Shown here: one piece after another, positions 1 to 12,130 of the stretch
Layout: each line of letters starts with the position of its first letter
Numbering within the stretch: the first letter of the stretch is position 1
DNA from: Micrasema longulum
Lineage: Eukaryota > Arthropoda > Insecta > Trichoptera > Brachycentridae
DNA length: 64,000 bases
Direction: 5' to 3'
NCBI GenBank assembly: GCA_022494885.1
Contig: JAGVSM010003823.1
Span: 62,001 to 126,000, forward strand
Made by a program: the position numbers and the translations under genes
The notes under the pieces: model-generated
The model's database searches: none
Told to the model about the DNA's origin: nothing
What the model saw: only the letters and a program-made list of their open reading frames with translations

Positions 1-185
1 TGTTCCTCCGCCTTTTAGGCGGTCTTCCAGAAAGACGATGACCAGGTGGAATTTCATTAGCTGCAATGTAAGAGATTCTGGAGTTGTCCATTCTGTTTAG
101 ATGATCTCTCTACAATCTTCTTCTTGCTCTGATCCATCGCACAACATTTTTGCGAAACATTCTTGATTGCGGATTCAATCTCTAA

Positions 186-512
186 AGCTATGATTTCCTA
201 GCAGAGCGATGCTGTCATCTAGAGGCCGTCATGTGGCGGCGGACGACGTCATTCAAACGTCGTCTGTACAAATAATGGCTCTGGTTTCCCAGAAAGCGTT
301 GATTGTAAACGGAACGTCAAACATCGGTGCCGTCATTTGCTGGATGGCTGTCATAGCGGTGCGAACAGTCTTCGGACGGTGTGAACGTGTAGCGATGAAC
401 ATTTTTACCTGTCAAAGCTGTCAAAATAGTGCAAACGTGACTAGTGGAATTGACGAAATTTTGAGTGATTTTGTAAAAAATCACGGAGCTTTGTATTGTG
501 GCGAGCAACACT
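186..512 (+). mobile_element. 5' segment of a MADF-encoding transposable element, copy 1
   Basis: This stretch resembles two others, at 37440-37840 and 39210-39500, over the untranslated leader and the start of a small protein. The readable part, about 425-512, has the pattern I-D-E-I-L-x-D-F-V-K-N-H-x-x-L-Y, which resembles the first helix of a MADF (Myb/SANT-like) DNA-binding domain. The reading frame is broken by an insertion at about 505-860. Sequence matching the other copies resumes near 871 with the YKK part of the domain. MADF proteins often accompany cut-and-paste transposases; which superfamily owns this one is inferred, not seen. Confidence 0.5.
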
Positions 513-860
513 AACAGCCGTGAAGTAGACAGGACCGAACTCCGCTTTGGCCCGCAACGCGTAGTCCACTGCAACGTCAGCTCGGACGAGATATTAAACT
601 CCGTGCATCGGAAGAACGCACTACATTTCATCTTGGCATTTCTTGTCACCTGCCCACAGCTCTCCGCCAGTGTTTGCTATTGTAAATTCCTTCTGTACAA
701 GATAATAGGATGTAACTCGTGTCCAATTACAATAAATAACTGCTCATTTAACCTCAAATCAACTCACGCGCACACGTCCCATAAATGGTGACCCCGTAGT
801 CTCAAATGTTTCATTTACAATCTGTATTTTTTATTTTTGAATAACGGCGTGGTTGGGCTG
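505..860 (+). mobile_element. Possible LTR-like insertion in the MADF element
   Basis: About 355 bp interrupt the MADF copy and are absent from its relatives. GAGCAA occurs at both edges and could be a target duplication. An AATAAA lies near 730. The segment ends in a primer-binding-site-like TGGTGACCCCG near 786, a form seen after the 5' LTR of many insect LTR retrotransposons. No gag or pol coding is present, so this would be a fragment. It could also be unrelated sequence. Confidence 0.3.
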
Positions 861-1146
861 AGCATGAAGAGCAAAGACTGTAAAAAGCTCAGTTAAAACA
901 ACATTTGAGGAGAATCGGGACAACACAGCATGTAAATAACAATTTAAATGAATACCAAATAAAAATATATTATTTGCCACAAGAAAAAATACAACATCTA
1001 CATCTATAGTTTTGCTATTTTAAAACATTTCTCAAATGTGACAGATCGTGGGCGCTTATTCCAGCGCAAATTTTTGCTAATGAAACCGCTTTCTCTAAGT
1101 TTATATCTCAAGACACCGTTAAGTCAGTCGTCTTATTCCACCTACC

Positions 1147-1272
1147 AAACCTGGCATAAAGTTACGCTTAGGCATAGTGGTAAAATAAGGATGAAAATAC
1201 CATCCTTATTCTACAACTATAAAAAATATGGTATTATACCACAATACCTAGGCGTAACTTTATGCCAAGTTT
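1147..1272. mobile_element. 126-bp foldback MITE
   Basis: The two ends are inverted copies: AAACCTGGCATAAAGTTACG on the left matches the reverse complement of the right end (CTTTATGCCAAGTTT) over about 40 bp with few changes. The whole unit can fold into one hairpin. It has no coding capacity. The superfamily is unknown. Confidence 0.6.
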
Positions 1273-1279
1273 ATGTGTA

Positions 1280-2650
1280 AAGCCCGTTGTATTATGAATG
1301 TTAGATAAAGACACCGCTTTCCCAGAAATCCATAGCTTTACCGTCAATTTTAACCTTTACATTTTTTGTATCTTTAGTCACAGAAATTTGTAGATAGTGG
1401 GCATCATAGTTTAAAATAAATTGATAAAACATATCAAAATATACTTCATGAGAAATTGTATACAAATTTATAAATCATTTCATTTATAGTACATTTGCCA
1501 TACTCAATATTGCTGCTTTTATGCATAAAATTTACAAAATAACACTGCTGGATTTGATAGAAATATATACACATTTCTTATGTAACGAATTCTCTTACAA
1601 TATTCACTAAAACAAATTTAAATTTAAATACTAACTACCATGTCTGAAAACCACCTTAATAATATATTACTGCGCAAGTCATGCACGGGAGACATCTACC
1701 GACTCAGTTTTTATGACGTAGATTTCGACAAAAATGTTAAAAGCTAAAATTTTATCCTTACGATTGTTTGTCAAGTGTGACGCCGTGCGCAGAATATAAT
1801 AAACTTTGGTCAAAAATAGATTGATCCTCAATAGTTTTCTGCCGCGTTTTTTATTATTCTTCTAGGAATGAAATTATATTTCAAAAGTGAGTTTTTGACA
1901 CCAAATAAAAGATTTTCTTATTGTTCTTAGGTAAATCCCGTCCAAATTATTGTGTGTTGGATATTATATGATTATATTTAATTATTGTGTGTTGTAATCC
2001 CTAGCTTTTTTTACCAAAATTATATACTCGTATATGAATTGATCTAATTGTTAATATATGTATAAAAACATAAGTGTTTGTTATTGTTTTCTTATCGGAT
2101 CGTTGTCGGTAACCTGGGCAAAATAAACATTGAAATAAATGTAATCGTTTGTTTAAATTCATTGATGAAATGAAATTCAGAATATTGATTCATTTATTAA
2201 GAAATAACAAAAAAGCGTAAAACGAAAATTCAAACAAATTTTCGTTCATTTGATACTTAGATTAATATTTGTTCTATTATATGTTATTAAAAGTCCGGTA
2301 CCATCAACGATTTTCGATAAAATTAGATAAATTATGAAAGAGTAGTGAATTGTGTTAATTTATTTTAAATCATAGTTTGGAATATGCAAAGAGTGGAATA
2401 AACATTACGATTTAAATAAACGTAAACGCATTAAGAATACATTCATACGCCGTGTACGGGTGACATCTTGCGATCTGGTTTGGTTAGGTTAGGTGAAAAT
2501 CTGTGTTTTGATCATAGCTCTTTTGCGATTGTGACGACATGTAAGTAATCAGTCAGACTTATCAGTATTCTGAACACATCTTGTCCTTTCCCCCCTCTCG
2601 ATGATAAACGAATGAAGCTTCTCGCTACTATCTGTGGCCCTGTTATAAGT
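1280..2650. other. AT-rich sequence, no gene seen
   Basis: No convincing exon, RNA gene or recognisable repeat was found. The short ORFs present have no family resemblance. Confidence 0.5.
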
Positions 2651-2655
2651 CCTGT

Positions 2656-3241
2656 CAGTAGCTCAATCACAAATAACTATCGACATGCTTAAAAACATGC
2701 TAAGCATTTGAGCGATCACAGTTAACAATTATGAACATGCTTAAGTATCGCATTCATAAGTCAACGCTTGTGTAATCTCTAAGTCAACGCTCGTGTCGGT
2801 TCGTTTTTTGCTTTCCTCGTAAATAAATACAGTTCACTGGCGAAAAATCGGCGTTTACTATTAAATATAATACAATATATTGCATTTGCAAAATAGTAAG
2901 GAGTATCTAATACAAAAAAGTGAGAATTTAATTTAACGCTTTTTTGGACATTTGGCTTGCCAACCGCCGTCGCCGGCTAAATGCAATAAATAGCACGATT
3001 AACAATAAATAAATAAATCAAAATAGCAGTTTTGGAATATTTTACATGTTTAAACCGGTGAAATTCAAATATAGGATTGCGCAGCAGGATTATACGTCGC
3101 AAAACGTCAATATTTTGAAATTTAATATTAGGTGTTCACAGATGTTGCATTGTGATCGCGAATACGATAAACAACCATGGTGATAAATTGTTATCACGTC
3201 GCTTATTAGCAAGTCGATAGTTATTTGTGTTTGAGCTACAG
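2656..3241. mobile_element. MITE with about 35-bp terminal inverted repeats
   Basis: The left end TAGCTCAATCACAAATAACT (from 2659) is matched by the reverse complement of the right end (about 3200-3238), which reads TAGCTCAAACACAAATAACT. Both continue into ATCGAC. A third copy of the right end lies at 13579-13626. The exact boundary and target duplication could not be fixed because the bases just outside TAGCTC differ between copies. Confidence 0.55.
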
Positions 3242-3249
3242 ATATACAG

Positions 3250-3850
3250 ATCTGGTGGCTTCCAAAAATAATTTCAAGACTTTTAAATCCCAGTCAGTGA
3301 AGAATTCACTTCAGTGGCGTCTTTGATACCAAATTTCTAGTAAAGCTCAGATTTTAAGAATAAGTATAATATGCGTAAATGTTAAGTAGGTACCTACAGT
3401 AAATAACACAAAATGGACCATGTTTGTAGGCATCTTTGAGCATTTTTATATTGGTTAGTAGTTTTTTACCTTCATAATGTGTTGATATAATGCGAATTAA
3501 AATACATATTAGGTACTGGTGAATAGCAATGATTTTTTAGTGAAGCTCAGCCTTACTTGCTTCATATGCTCCTTCATCCCTGATTCAATTCCCTCTTTTC
3601 TCAGCCCAATGAAGTGCATATGATGTACTTCTGGATGACCTTCTTGCTACCAAATTACAGAGAGCTCCTTCGGGGAACTCCTTCGGGGAGCTTTTCTCAC
3701 TCTGTAATGAGCAACTGTTCCGTGTGTGTGGGCACCGCCAAGAAGACCTTCGTCCTTAGATGCGGTGTGCGGTATGTAGTGGGCAAGCTGTGACGACATG
3801 CGACACAAAATTATCTTAACCGAGAATACGGTAGATATTTTTTAAATAAA
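3250..3850. other. No gene seen; short GC-rich hairpin near 3658-3712
   Basis: The sequence is mostly plain. At about 3660-3710 the 13-base unit CTCCTTCGGGGAA is repeated in tandem, and flanking AGAG/CTCT and TTACAG/CTGTAA pairs could form a stem-loop. Confidence 0.4.
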
Positions 3851-3854
3851 TATT

Positions 3855-3903
3855 TCCGAGAATCGAACCTGGGACATTATTGCGGGGTGGAGCGGCGGAT
3901 ATA
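3855..3903 (-). repeat. Possible tRNA-derived SINE head
   Basis: On the - strand there is a B-box-like GGTTCGATTCTC near 3858-3870, the pol III internal promoter element of tRNA-derived SINEs. A clear A box is missing, so this is a truncated or decayed head. Confidence 0.3.
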
Positions 3904-4008
3904 TAAACAACAATCTCATTAAAAGAGAATTGCTGTGAATTTAAAAAAAAGTCTCACTGTAAAAGACCAAGTCATTGTAACACTGTGCGGCGCCGCGCCG
4001 TGGCGATA

Positions 4009-4880
4009 CCAGGGCCTCGATTATGACGGAAAGATAAAGACGTCATACCTTCACCTTGACGGTACAGTTGAAGATAAATTCCCTCTAGCGATTATATTGA
4101 CACTAACGACCCCCCACCTTCAAGTTTTGAGTAGGTAAATTGAGATGAATCAAGGGGAAGCGTACGTCACGGTACACATATCTACGCTCTAAAATGACAT
4201 AGCTTCAGTATGACGTCATAGTTGAAGATAAAAGTTTCCCGCCCGACTACAAAAGTATAGTACTGATACCCCCACCATCAAGTTCTGATGTAAGTACATC
4301 GTTTTATACCGACGGGTCTAGAACCCCTCTTTAATAAAACGAACGCCTAGATGTGAAAATAATATCGCTAGGTTCTGTCCTATTAACAAATAAGAGTATC
4401 TAGGCATTAGAAAGTTACCACTCTAAAAAAATCATTTAATTATTTTATTTTTTCCATCTGTTTTACTATCTTTCCGAGTCTATGTATGGATACGTTATAG
4501 GAGCCGGCTTTGTAGTCGATCGGTAGATACATACAGACGATTGTTAAGCGTACCGTCTAGGTGATTTCCAAAAGTCATGCAAAATGCATGTTCAAGCGAG
4601 CATTTTTTGCTTGAATTGGTATTTATTGGAGATTATAATTGCTTTGAAGTGAGCACTTTTTATTACAGAAGCATATTTAAAATTTAAATGAGAACTATTT
4701 TAAATGTTAATGATGGAACGCGGACTGTTGTTTGCGGTCATTCCATTGGCTTGTTTCGATCATATGATGTCGATATGACAAGCAGGTAGAACACACCGAG
4801 GTAAGATACAGATAGTACAGAAGTTAAGTATACCGTATCGATATATGCAGATGAAGATAGCGTTCATAATCGAGGCACAG
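4009..4880. mobile_element. Probable non-autonomous DNA element with inverted ends
   Basis: The left end reads GGGCCTCGATTATGACG (from about 4011). The right end, reverse-complemented, reads GTGCCTCGATTATGAACG (to about 4878). Inside, about 4050-4130 and 4200-4300 are imperfect direct repeats sharing GTTGAAGATAAA and a CCCCCACC-CAAGTT block. There is no coding. The ends are short and the call is tentative. Confidence 0.4.
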
Positions 4881-4884
4881 ACCC

Positions 4885-5285
4885 TTAGAGGACCCATAGC
4901 GATTCAATTTAAGAACTGACAAGTCGTCATTTTTTTGGTTTGCAAAGCTTTTAGAAAATTAAAACTGCCAAATTAATCTGTAGATTTTTTAATGTATTTT
5001 TTTATCTGATCTAAATTATTTATTAAATCAAATGTCTATTGCACTCTTTATATAATATTTTGAAAATATCTCCATATCTCTGTAAATGAAAACCCACTCA
5101 GCAATTTTATTCCTGAATTATTAAAATGTTTTTTAATCCTAACAGTAATATTAACTTACAAAAGGTATTTTTTCTGTGTCCGAGTAGATTAAATATTAGG
5201 TTATGTGTGAAAAATAAAATTTAAAAAAAATAAATTTTGCGTCAATGGCAACTCTCGGGTAAAATTCCTAAAAAAATCGGGTGGA
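4885..5285. other. No gene seen
   Basis: AT-rich sequence without an ORF, RNA or repeat that I can identify. Confidence 0.45.
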
Positions 5286-5289
5286 GACA

Positions 5290-5395
5290 GGTCGCCACGT
5301 AGTGCAATAGTTTGTGCGCTCGCCCCTACGCTCGAGTTTCCGGGTTAAATTCTTGGTCTCTACCAGGGACGTGAATAATACTGATTTTAAAAGCG
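5290..5395 (+). repeat. tRNA-derived SINE-like copy
   Basis: A tRNA-like head runs from about 5290, with an A-box-like CACGTAGTGCAATAG near 5296 and a degenerate B box GGGTTAAATTC at 5342-5352, about 45 bases apart as in pol III type 2 promoters. It differs from the other SINE heads in the window. Confidence 0.4.
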
Positions 5396-5399
5396 GTCT

Positions 5400-6270
5400 T
5401 CTCTCATTTTTTAGGATTCTTACCTGAGGATATCTACCGTTTCAAATGTACTTATCTGTGGATTTATATTATTTTTAAAATGTCAAAAAACGTTTATAAT
5501 ATTGTTTAATTATTAGTCACGTTGTGGCAATATCTATCCGTTTCTCTCTTCATTTTAATGTTTTCACATTTTAAATTCAGGAATCAAATTACTTTACCCC
5601 GTAGATCGTAAAACCATCCCGAAATTTGTATGCAAAGATCCCAAAAATATGTAATAAATATATATTTGAATTTTAATGTAAAATAATGTCGCGAGACACA
5701 AGATAGAGTTTGCATTTCAACTCAATTTATTATAAATCATAAATAAATAAACATAATACAATTATACATTCGTTCAATTTATAATACTCTCGTAGGAATA
5801 GCATCCATTATTAAAATTATATTAATGTAATGGCGTCTTCAGTGTTTATATCTCAAATAAAAATAAGATGTTTCTAAAGTTTGTTTTTATTATCTTTTTC
5901 ATTTTTTGAATTGGGCGTATATATGCAGAAAAGATTCAACTCACTTTGGATCTTTTTTGAATTTACTGTAAAAATCGATAGAGAATATCTCATTTATATT
6001 TAAACAAAAAGGATCCATCAGGTTAGACAAACACTTTCGTAGTAATTCAATTTTAAAACACGGTCTATAATGCAATACTAGAATTTTACATTTTGCACAA
6101 AGAGTCCAATGATATTTTTTATTTTTTTTATTTAAATCTTAAAGTAGGGCACACATATCATACATATTGTTATGTGTGTTCTAATAATAACATTGCAAAT
6201 ATATTTAATTTATAAATTGTTTATCACATATGTCTTGACCCATTATTTTAAATTTTGATATGTTTTATTC
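5400..6270. other. AT-rich, possibly old LINE 3' UTR on the - strand
   Basis: There is no ORF. The position just 3' of a LINE coding remnant on the - strand suggests that part of it may be that element's 3' UTR. No terminal signal was found to prove it. Confidence 0.3.
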
Positions 6271-6271
6271 T

Positions 6272-6530
6272 TCATAAATATTTTTTTTCCATTTCGTAAT
6301 ACTTTTTAATTGCTTTAAATAAAATTGAATTTTGTGACTTTGCCTTTTTCCTAAATTGAAGTCTAATTTTGTTCTTTTCTCTAGTATTGTGATCGTGTTC
6401 ATGCTGGTTCCGATCAATTTTTTTCCAAAATTCTGTTTTTTTATTAGAGTTTATAATTTTATGAACAAATATCATTGTATTGTAAAATATTCTTTGTTTA
6501 TATGTTAATAATTTCATTATTTCATTGTTC
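6272..6530 (-). pseudogene. LINE reverse-transcriptase C-terminal fragment
   Basis: The readable 81 residues (YKQRIFYNTMIFVHKIIN, then HNTREKNKIRL and KSQNS) match the region after the RT domain of the LINE at 19808-20353, which has HKYRTRNRNRIRL and KSQNSLMYKGLKLYDEMP at the same places. It is a short 5'-truncated, decayed copy with no catalytic residues. Confidence 0.55.
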
Positions 6531-6629
6531 GGTCTTAATGTAGTTGAAAAAAGATATGTTAAAGAAATGTTTGCATCAGGAATAGCGCAAATGCAAATAT
6601 TCCGTCTCCTCCATATAATTACATAAAAC

Positions 6630-6735
6630 TGATCATCTTACCTTCATGTAACAAAAGTGATCAAGATTTTCTCATAATTCTAAATTATCCCTGGATACGC
6701 TACGATAGGTGTACCAATGCAGTGCCCTATGCCCA
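6630..6735 (+). repeat. SINE body (no tRNA head)
   Basis: It contains CATCTTACCTTCATGTAA and, about 70 bases later, GGTGTACCAATGCAGTGCCC. Both blocks recur in the bodies at 24316-24400, 35757-35880 and 38049-38170, two of which follow a tRNA-like head. Confidence 0.5.
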
Positions 6736-6852
6736 ATTAGGTTTGTAAATTGAATGATGATGATATAAGATGATAAATTACAAATACATTTGTATGTCTG
6801 CATAGGCAGACAAATAAATAAAATAATTGCATATTTCATGGATATAATGACG

Positions 6853-7085
6853 TGTCTATTAACTAATTATTCATAATAAATCCAATATAATAATAAAAAT
6901 AATGATAATCATGGTTTATTAACAATAAAATACAATTTCTACATACATACTTGGGTAACAGATTTTTCTGGATTTTGTCTAGTCTGCCTAACTGGGTACA
7001 ACCTGTTTTAAGGCAGACATTTTTATGCAAAATAAACAATAACATGACTACCTACTACCTACTAGTTAATTTATTATAGAGTTTT
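6853..7085 (-). repeat. LINE 3' end, copy 1 (partner at 57151)
   Basis: On the - strand this matches 57151-57322 nearly base for base, for example TGTCTGCCTTAAAACAGG, then GTTAGGCAGACTAGAC, then AAAAATCTGTTACC. Both copies end in AATAAAC plus a short ATT-rich tail, the form expected of a LINE or other poly(A)-type 3' end. Confidence 0.5.
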
Positions 7086-7089
7086 ACAA

Positions 7090-8165
7090 TATTTATTTAT
7101 ACTATTTATTATTTTAGAGGGTTTTTGAGTAAATCTTCTGATTTTTCTCTACACAAACCCAGTAGCCAAATTTTACAAAATGTAGTTTGAACTTTTTTTA
7201 CATTTAAAAATCTAAAAATCTGTTTAAGCAAAAATGATCCAGCTCCATAAATAGGCATATAACTCGTAAATGAAATGTTAATTTTGAACAAATAAAACAC
7301 TTTTAAAAAAATACTATTTTCATAATTAAAAATAATTTTTCAAATCAAGTAGTTATCTGTAATTTTATATTAGGGTGATCTTATATTTCCTCAAATATTT
7401 CAAAACTGTAATTTGACAGTTGGATCTTTTCTGCATATATACGTTTAATTTTAAATACGAAAACGTATGAATCATGTAAACTACCAGTGGCTATCAGTGG
7501 CGAATGGTGATTTTATTTACAGGTAAGCTATAAAAAAAAGTCATATATTTGTACCTTCGTAGAAGGTACATAATATAATGTAAGTAATATATACTATAAA
7601 TTGATATTTTTCTGTGGTTCTGTGTGACACAACAACTGTCATACATGAAATCAACTCAAACGACGTAACTTCGTGATATATTATGTTATATAGATATATT
7701 ATCCATTACTTTAATACATAACTCATTAAAAAATAGCACTTTGAATTCAGTCGATATTAAATATTCAATTGAAATGTCAACTGGTCGAATTGTTCTAGAA
7801 ATTAATAGTGCTAAAAACGGCCGCGTCAAGCGCCATAATACTTCCTGCAATATGACGCATATAAGTAATTATGCTCTAATGTCAAAAGTACAATCTCAAA
7901 GAAAAGTAGTTCTTAAAAAATAATGTTTAAAATACTGTTTTACAAATCAAGAATCTTCAAACAATTTGTGTAATCTGCAAGTTTCATCTAGGAGAAAAAA
8001 CCCGTACTGGGGTTAAGACATTCAAAATATAGTATACTTATTTGTATGAAAAAATAAGCTGGAATAATCAGCTAGTTTCTTGGCTCACCGCAGGCGCTAA
8101 GCGCGCTTTATTTATATTAATGTTTATATTGGGATAAAAATACAAACGGTGGAAATGATTAAAAA
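7090..8165. other. No gene seen
   Basis: Short ORFs at 7109-7300 (-) and 7741-7923 (+) match nothing I recognise. Near 7990 an AACCCGTACTGGGG block recurs at about 28270, so some old repeat is present. Confidence 0.4.
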
Positions 8166-8169
8166 TAAA

Positions 8170-9404
8170 TTGTGATTATTTATTTGTTTTTCTGTAAATA
8201 AAGTTACAGTAAAACATTATTATAGCCAGTCAAATATAATGGTAAGCTGCGCATTATCGCTTCTTTACACGGTTCGCCCCTGGTGGCTATATACGCATTA
8301 GAGACCAGGGTCCTCACAAAAAGAAATAATAATAATATTATGGATAACTTATATAGTGCCATTTTCGTAACAAAATACCTCAAGGGCACCTTTACATAGT
8401 GATTCTTTTAAATTTGTAATTTAATTAAAATAGTTTATTTTGTTGTCACATGCTACGGATTTATTCAAATGATTTAGAGAACAAATAGGTTTTAAGTTTT
8501 TTCCGAAACATCACTTTACTTTCACAGCCTCTCACCTCTGCTGGGAGAGCATTCCATGCCAGGGCCTGCGACCGCAAATGCGCGTTCACTAAATTTAGTG
8601 CGCTGTTTGCGTAGAGGTATAATAACTTTCCTCTCGCCGTAGACGTAGCTGATCTAAGCGTGAGACGCCTGTCAGCTAGTTCATCTGGAATGCATAGTTC
8701 CCTTAGATATTCCGGAGCCGAGTTGTGCAGTGACTTATACATAAACCAACAGAGTTTGTATTCGACCCTCTGTGGAAAACGTAGCCAGTGTAGTTCCCGA
8801 AGTAGTGGAGTGATATTAAACTTAGAGATTCCGAAAATAAGTCGCTGCGGCATTCAATACAGATTGTAGGCGAGTCATTTTGTTCATTGGTAGACCTGCA
8901 TGGATACCATTACAATAATCGACTCTAGACACTACAAACGCATTTATTAATTGACGGGCGGCATCAACCGGCAAATTTTTGCGTATGCATTTAATTTGTC
9001 TCAGCTGGTAGAAGCATGAACTTATCGTTCTACTAATTTGAGCGTCAAGAGAAAGGTCAGAATTGAGTAAAACTCCCAGTAGTTTAACGGTGGGTAAAGC
9101 GGTACTCCCTACATTGGGTAGGGCCGTATCCTTGATTAAATTCTGTCGTCTGGCTGAAGCGACCCATAGTTGTTCTGTTTTTGATGAGTTTAATGTTCGT
9201 CTGTTTTCAGACATCCAGTTTCCTATTTTCTCGATGCATCCATCAATTAAATTGACAAGCACACTTCTCTCGCCTGGTTTGCAATAAAAATAAATCTGAG
9301 TATCATCTGCGTAGCAGTGAGACCACAATCCACATTCTTTGATAATGTTCTCTATGTCTTTAGTGTAAAGGAGATAGAGGAGTGGTCCGAGTACTGACCC
9401 TTGA
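8170..9404 (-). pseudogene. CR1-like LINE: RT domain to 3' end, truncated
   Basis: On the - strand the RT core is clear: [19 protein letters not shown] followed by [10 protein letters not shown], the YADD polymerase motif, at about 9270-9390. Downstream blocks follow in order: [33 protein letters not shown], then FRKKLKTYLF at the C terminus near 8461. The body is split by a frameshift near 8822-8853. The 3' tail (about 8170-8460) carries the TATATAGTGCC-type motif shared with 18670, 32225 and 55180. The 5' end stops at 9404, in the middle of the RT domain, where an unrelated fragment begins. This family reverse-transcribes its own RNA at a nicked target; this copy is dead. Confidence 0.8.
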
Positions 9405-9420
9405 AATGTAGAAAATCTTA

Positions 9421-9601
9421 AATGCACACAGCGATCCGTGGAAAGATCCATGCTCGGTATAACCCTAAGAGACAGAATAAGAAACGAGGAAATTGGGGAA
9501 GAACCAGAATGGCGGATATCATGGATCGCGTAGCAAGACTGAGGTGGCAATGGGCGGCACATGTTGCGAGACAAGACCCCACAAGGTGGATCCCAAAAAT
9601 T
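9421..9601 (+). pseudogene. RTE-type endonuclease-RT C-terminal fragment
   Basis: The frame gives [20 protein letters not shown] then [10 protein letters not shown], the conserved tail after the RT domain in the insect endonuclease-reverse transcriptase family annotated in many moth genomes. It abuts the broken end of the CR1 copy and ends at a TTAACCC near 9602. Confidence 0.6.
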
Positions 9602-9644
9602 TAACCCTTTAATGCCATTATTTTTTACCTATATATATTTTTAT

Positions 9645-9800
9645 TTTTATTTTTACTGATTTCATTGATTCCAAACTTTCGAAATTTTCCTTCTTTTAAA
9701 AAACACGCACTATCCTGGATTCAAACTAAAGATATGAACTCTTTTTTTCTATGATATATTTTGTTGCCCTTTAATAAAAAGGAACATTTTTATGTTTTTT
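9645..9800 (+). pseudogene. LINE 3' end, family of 12540-12925
   Basis: It matches 12750-12900 closely, encoding the last residues KHALSWIQTKDMNSFF before a stop and then a common 3' UTR. The rest of the element is missing. About 9815-10100 contains two blocks of GGGTC-AAATTAGACCC type that may be piggyBac-like ends. Confidence 0.5.
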
Positions 9801-10339
9801 TTAAAAAAAAACCTTTTTTAACCCTTAAAGTCCGCTGGCTCAAACAAATACGTACGTGGCGGTGTTGGGTCAAATTAGACCCAGTTTTAAATGTCGTCTT
9901 TCAAGCATTTTTGTGGGTTTAATTTTCATCACAGTAAGCTCTGAATCATGAAAAGACGCGTGGTAAAGTTTTTTGTACATTTTTTCAATGATTTATTTAA
10001 GGAAAACGACGTATAAAAATTACTTTTCATATTACCGATAATTAAGAGTGGGTACTACTGGGTCTAATCGGACCCATCTCCAGTATGTATAAGTTAATTA
10101 CTATTAAAAAATTGCCATATAATCTTTTACAGAGTATTTCATTTTCTCTTTCTTATGTTACCCAAAAATATTATAACTGTCTATTTATTATAGGAGCAAA
10201 AATTCATTAACGTTTTCTTGTATACCCACGGACAAGCCATGCGTTTGTGGGATTTTTTGTTTACTATTTTTACTATTAATATGTATTTAATTGCCATATT
10301 TTTTTAATACTCTGTTTTACCTTTTATGCATATTACAAA

Positions 10340-10800
10340 AAAAATTGGCAAGCGTGGTTAAGACTCTCAGGAGGCATCCGCAGCACATGACCCAGCCACC
10401 CGTATCGCCTCCGCTTAATGGCAGTTGTCACCGGAGTTTTCTGCGTCCGTTCTCTTATTACCTCATTCCTTACAAAGTCCTCCCGCACACCCAAGATTCT
10501 TCTGAGACTCCTAATCCCAAAACTCGGAATTTTGCTGTTTTAAGCCCTAATGAGGTGCCACGATTCGCAATGGTAGAGGAGAATAGGTGTTATGCAGGCG
10601 TTATATAGATGGAATTTGGTTTACACTGAGTAAATATCTGATCTCCAGACAGCTTTCATACTGTTGAATGTGGCGCCTGCTATTCATAGCCGCACTCTCA
10701 GTTCTTTTTGAAAGCTGCCATTTTCCGTAACATATACTCCCAGGTATTTGAAACTCTCTACCTTTTCGATGACTTGGTTAGACAAAGTCGGGGGATTTTG
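10340..10800 (-). pseudogene. RTE-like LINE RT C-terminal region
   Basis: On the - strand the translation contains ESFKYLGVYVTENGSFQKE, then LRRILGVREDFVRNEVI and RRRYGWLGHVLRMPPESL, the standard order of motifs downstream of the RT domain in RTE-like and related elements. Stops interrupt it. A related copy lies at 25500-25660 plus 26050-26345, where it is split by a foldback insertion. An unrecognised ORF sits just beyond, at 10805-11002 (-). Confidence 0.6.
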
Positions 10801-11284
10801 AGCATCAGTGCATGAAGTGTTTTACAGTACCTACATGGTTCACAGTATAGTCTGTATAGAGTATGTCTGTAAAGCAATGATAGGGTTTTTTGGCTGCTAT
10901 CAGTAAGGCTGTGAGGTATTTCTCTAGTTCGGGCATTCTATGCACTAATTCGCCTCCACAAAAGAATGCTTTGACCTGTTTCAGCGCCATTTTTACGAAC
11001 AAAGTAAAACTCTCGGTATTACGTTCAGATCGTTTTGAGTTTCCGTATCCACAAACAATATGGTAGGAAATACTTTATTTAAGTTTATTCTATTGAGAGG
11101 CGTCGAGAGGGAAAGTTACCCGAGTGCCCACTGGACAATGAACGTAAGCCGCAAGAGTTTCGTCACAAGAAATATTTATTTAAAAACTTATTAAAATGAA
11201 AAAATAAAGAAACCGGCGCGCGCACGCAAGCGGAACGCAGCCCATAGGCGACACAAGTAGAGGAAACTTGTGTACCGTGTACCG

Positions 11285-12130
11285 TGTACTGTCGATGTTT
11301 GTGAGGTTAAAGAGCTGAAACCTTTATTTATGCGGGTGAGATTCATCTAATTGAATTATTTCACCTACATACTAGGCAACGCCTGAAAATGTATTTTTTT
11401 CCATTTCTATACTTCTTCGTGGACCAGGTAATTTATCAACAATATTTTGAGTTTGTCCAAATTTTTGTAGACAAGGACTGGATTCAACTCCTTGGGGAGC
11501 TGTTTTTATTAACATATTACAACAGAGATGAAGAACATTTAAGAGAAGGTAACATAAAACTGGAAAGTGGCCACTTAAACTAGCCAATGACAGGTCATGA
11601 GCCCTTTAAATGCCTAGACTTCCATATTAGCTTCTTAAAAATGTTTTCCCTCTCTGTTGAAATAAATTAAAATATGAATAACTCCCTAGGGAGGAAATCC
11701 AGCCAGTCTGCAAGCATTTGGACAATCTCAAACATTGTTGCATTAACTACCCGGTAAAAGAAGAAGTATAAAAATTGTAAAATTGTTTTTAGGCGTTGCC
11801 TCGTAGGTGATTTGGATCAGCTGGATAAATCTCACCCACGTGATAAAGGTTTAAGTTAAGCACTTTTACTTCACAAAAGTCAACAGATGGAAGAGCTGAG
11901 GAAATGTGGATGTTGAAACATGAGCAGAATGGTGAATGTTACACAGTGTGTAAAGTGGCCACTTAAACCAACCAATGACAGGTCATAAGCCCTGTAAATG
12001 ACTAGACTTCCATATTCACTTTTCAAAAATGTTTTCCCTTTTCTGTTGAAATAAATTTAAATATGAATAACTCCCTAGGAAGGAAATTCTGCCGGTCTGC
12101 GAGCATTTGGACATACTCAAACATTGTAGA
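11285..12130. repeat. Palindromic (foldback) repeat family, long member
   Basis: About 11290-11510 is an imperfect inverted copy of 11680-11880: TAGGCAACGCCTGAAAATG and GACAAGGACTGGATTCAACT in one arm appear reverse-complemented as GGCGTTGCCT and GAAATCCAGCCAGTCTGC in the other. A second partial unit follows to 12130, with GTGTAAAGTGGCCACTTAAA and CCAATGACAGGTCATAAGCC. Related copies lie at 25660-26050, 28110-28165, 31910-32075, 57590-58030 and 63600-64000. No transposase is present; the family is presumably moved in trans or by foldback-type recombination. Confidence 0.6.

Noticed and set aside
209..791. Overlapping ORFs of 97 to 110 codons at the window start
   Set aside because: They overlap the MADF leader and the LTR-like insert in several frames, with no shared motif; only the short MADF-like segment has support.
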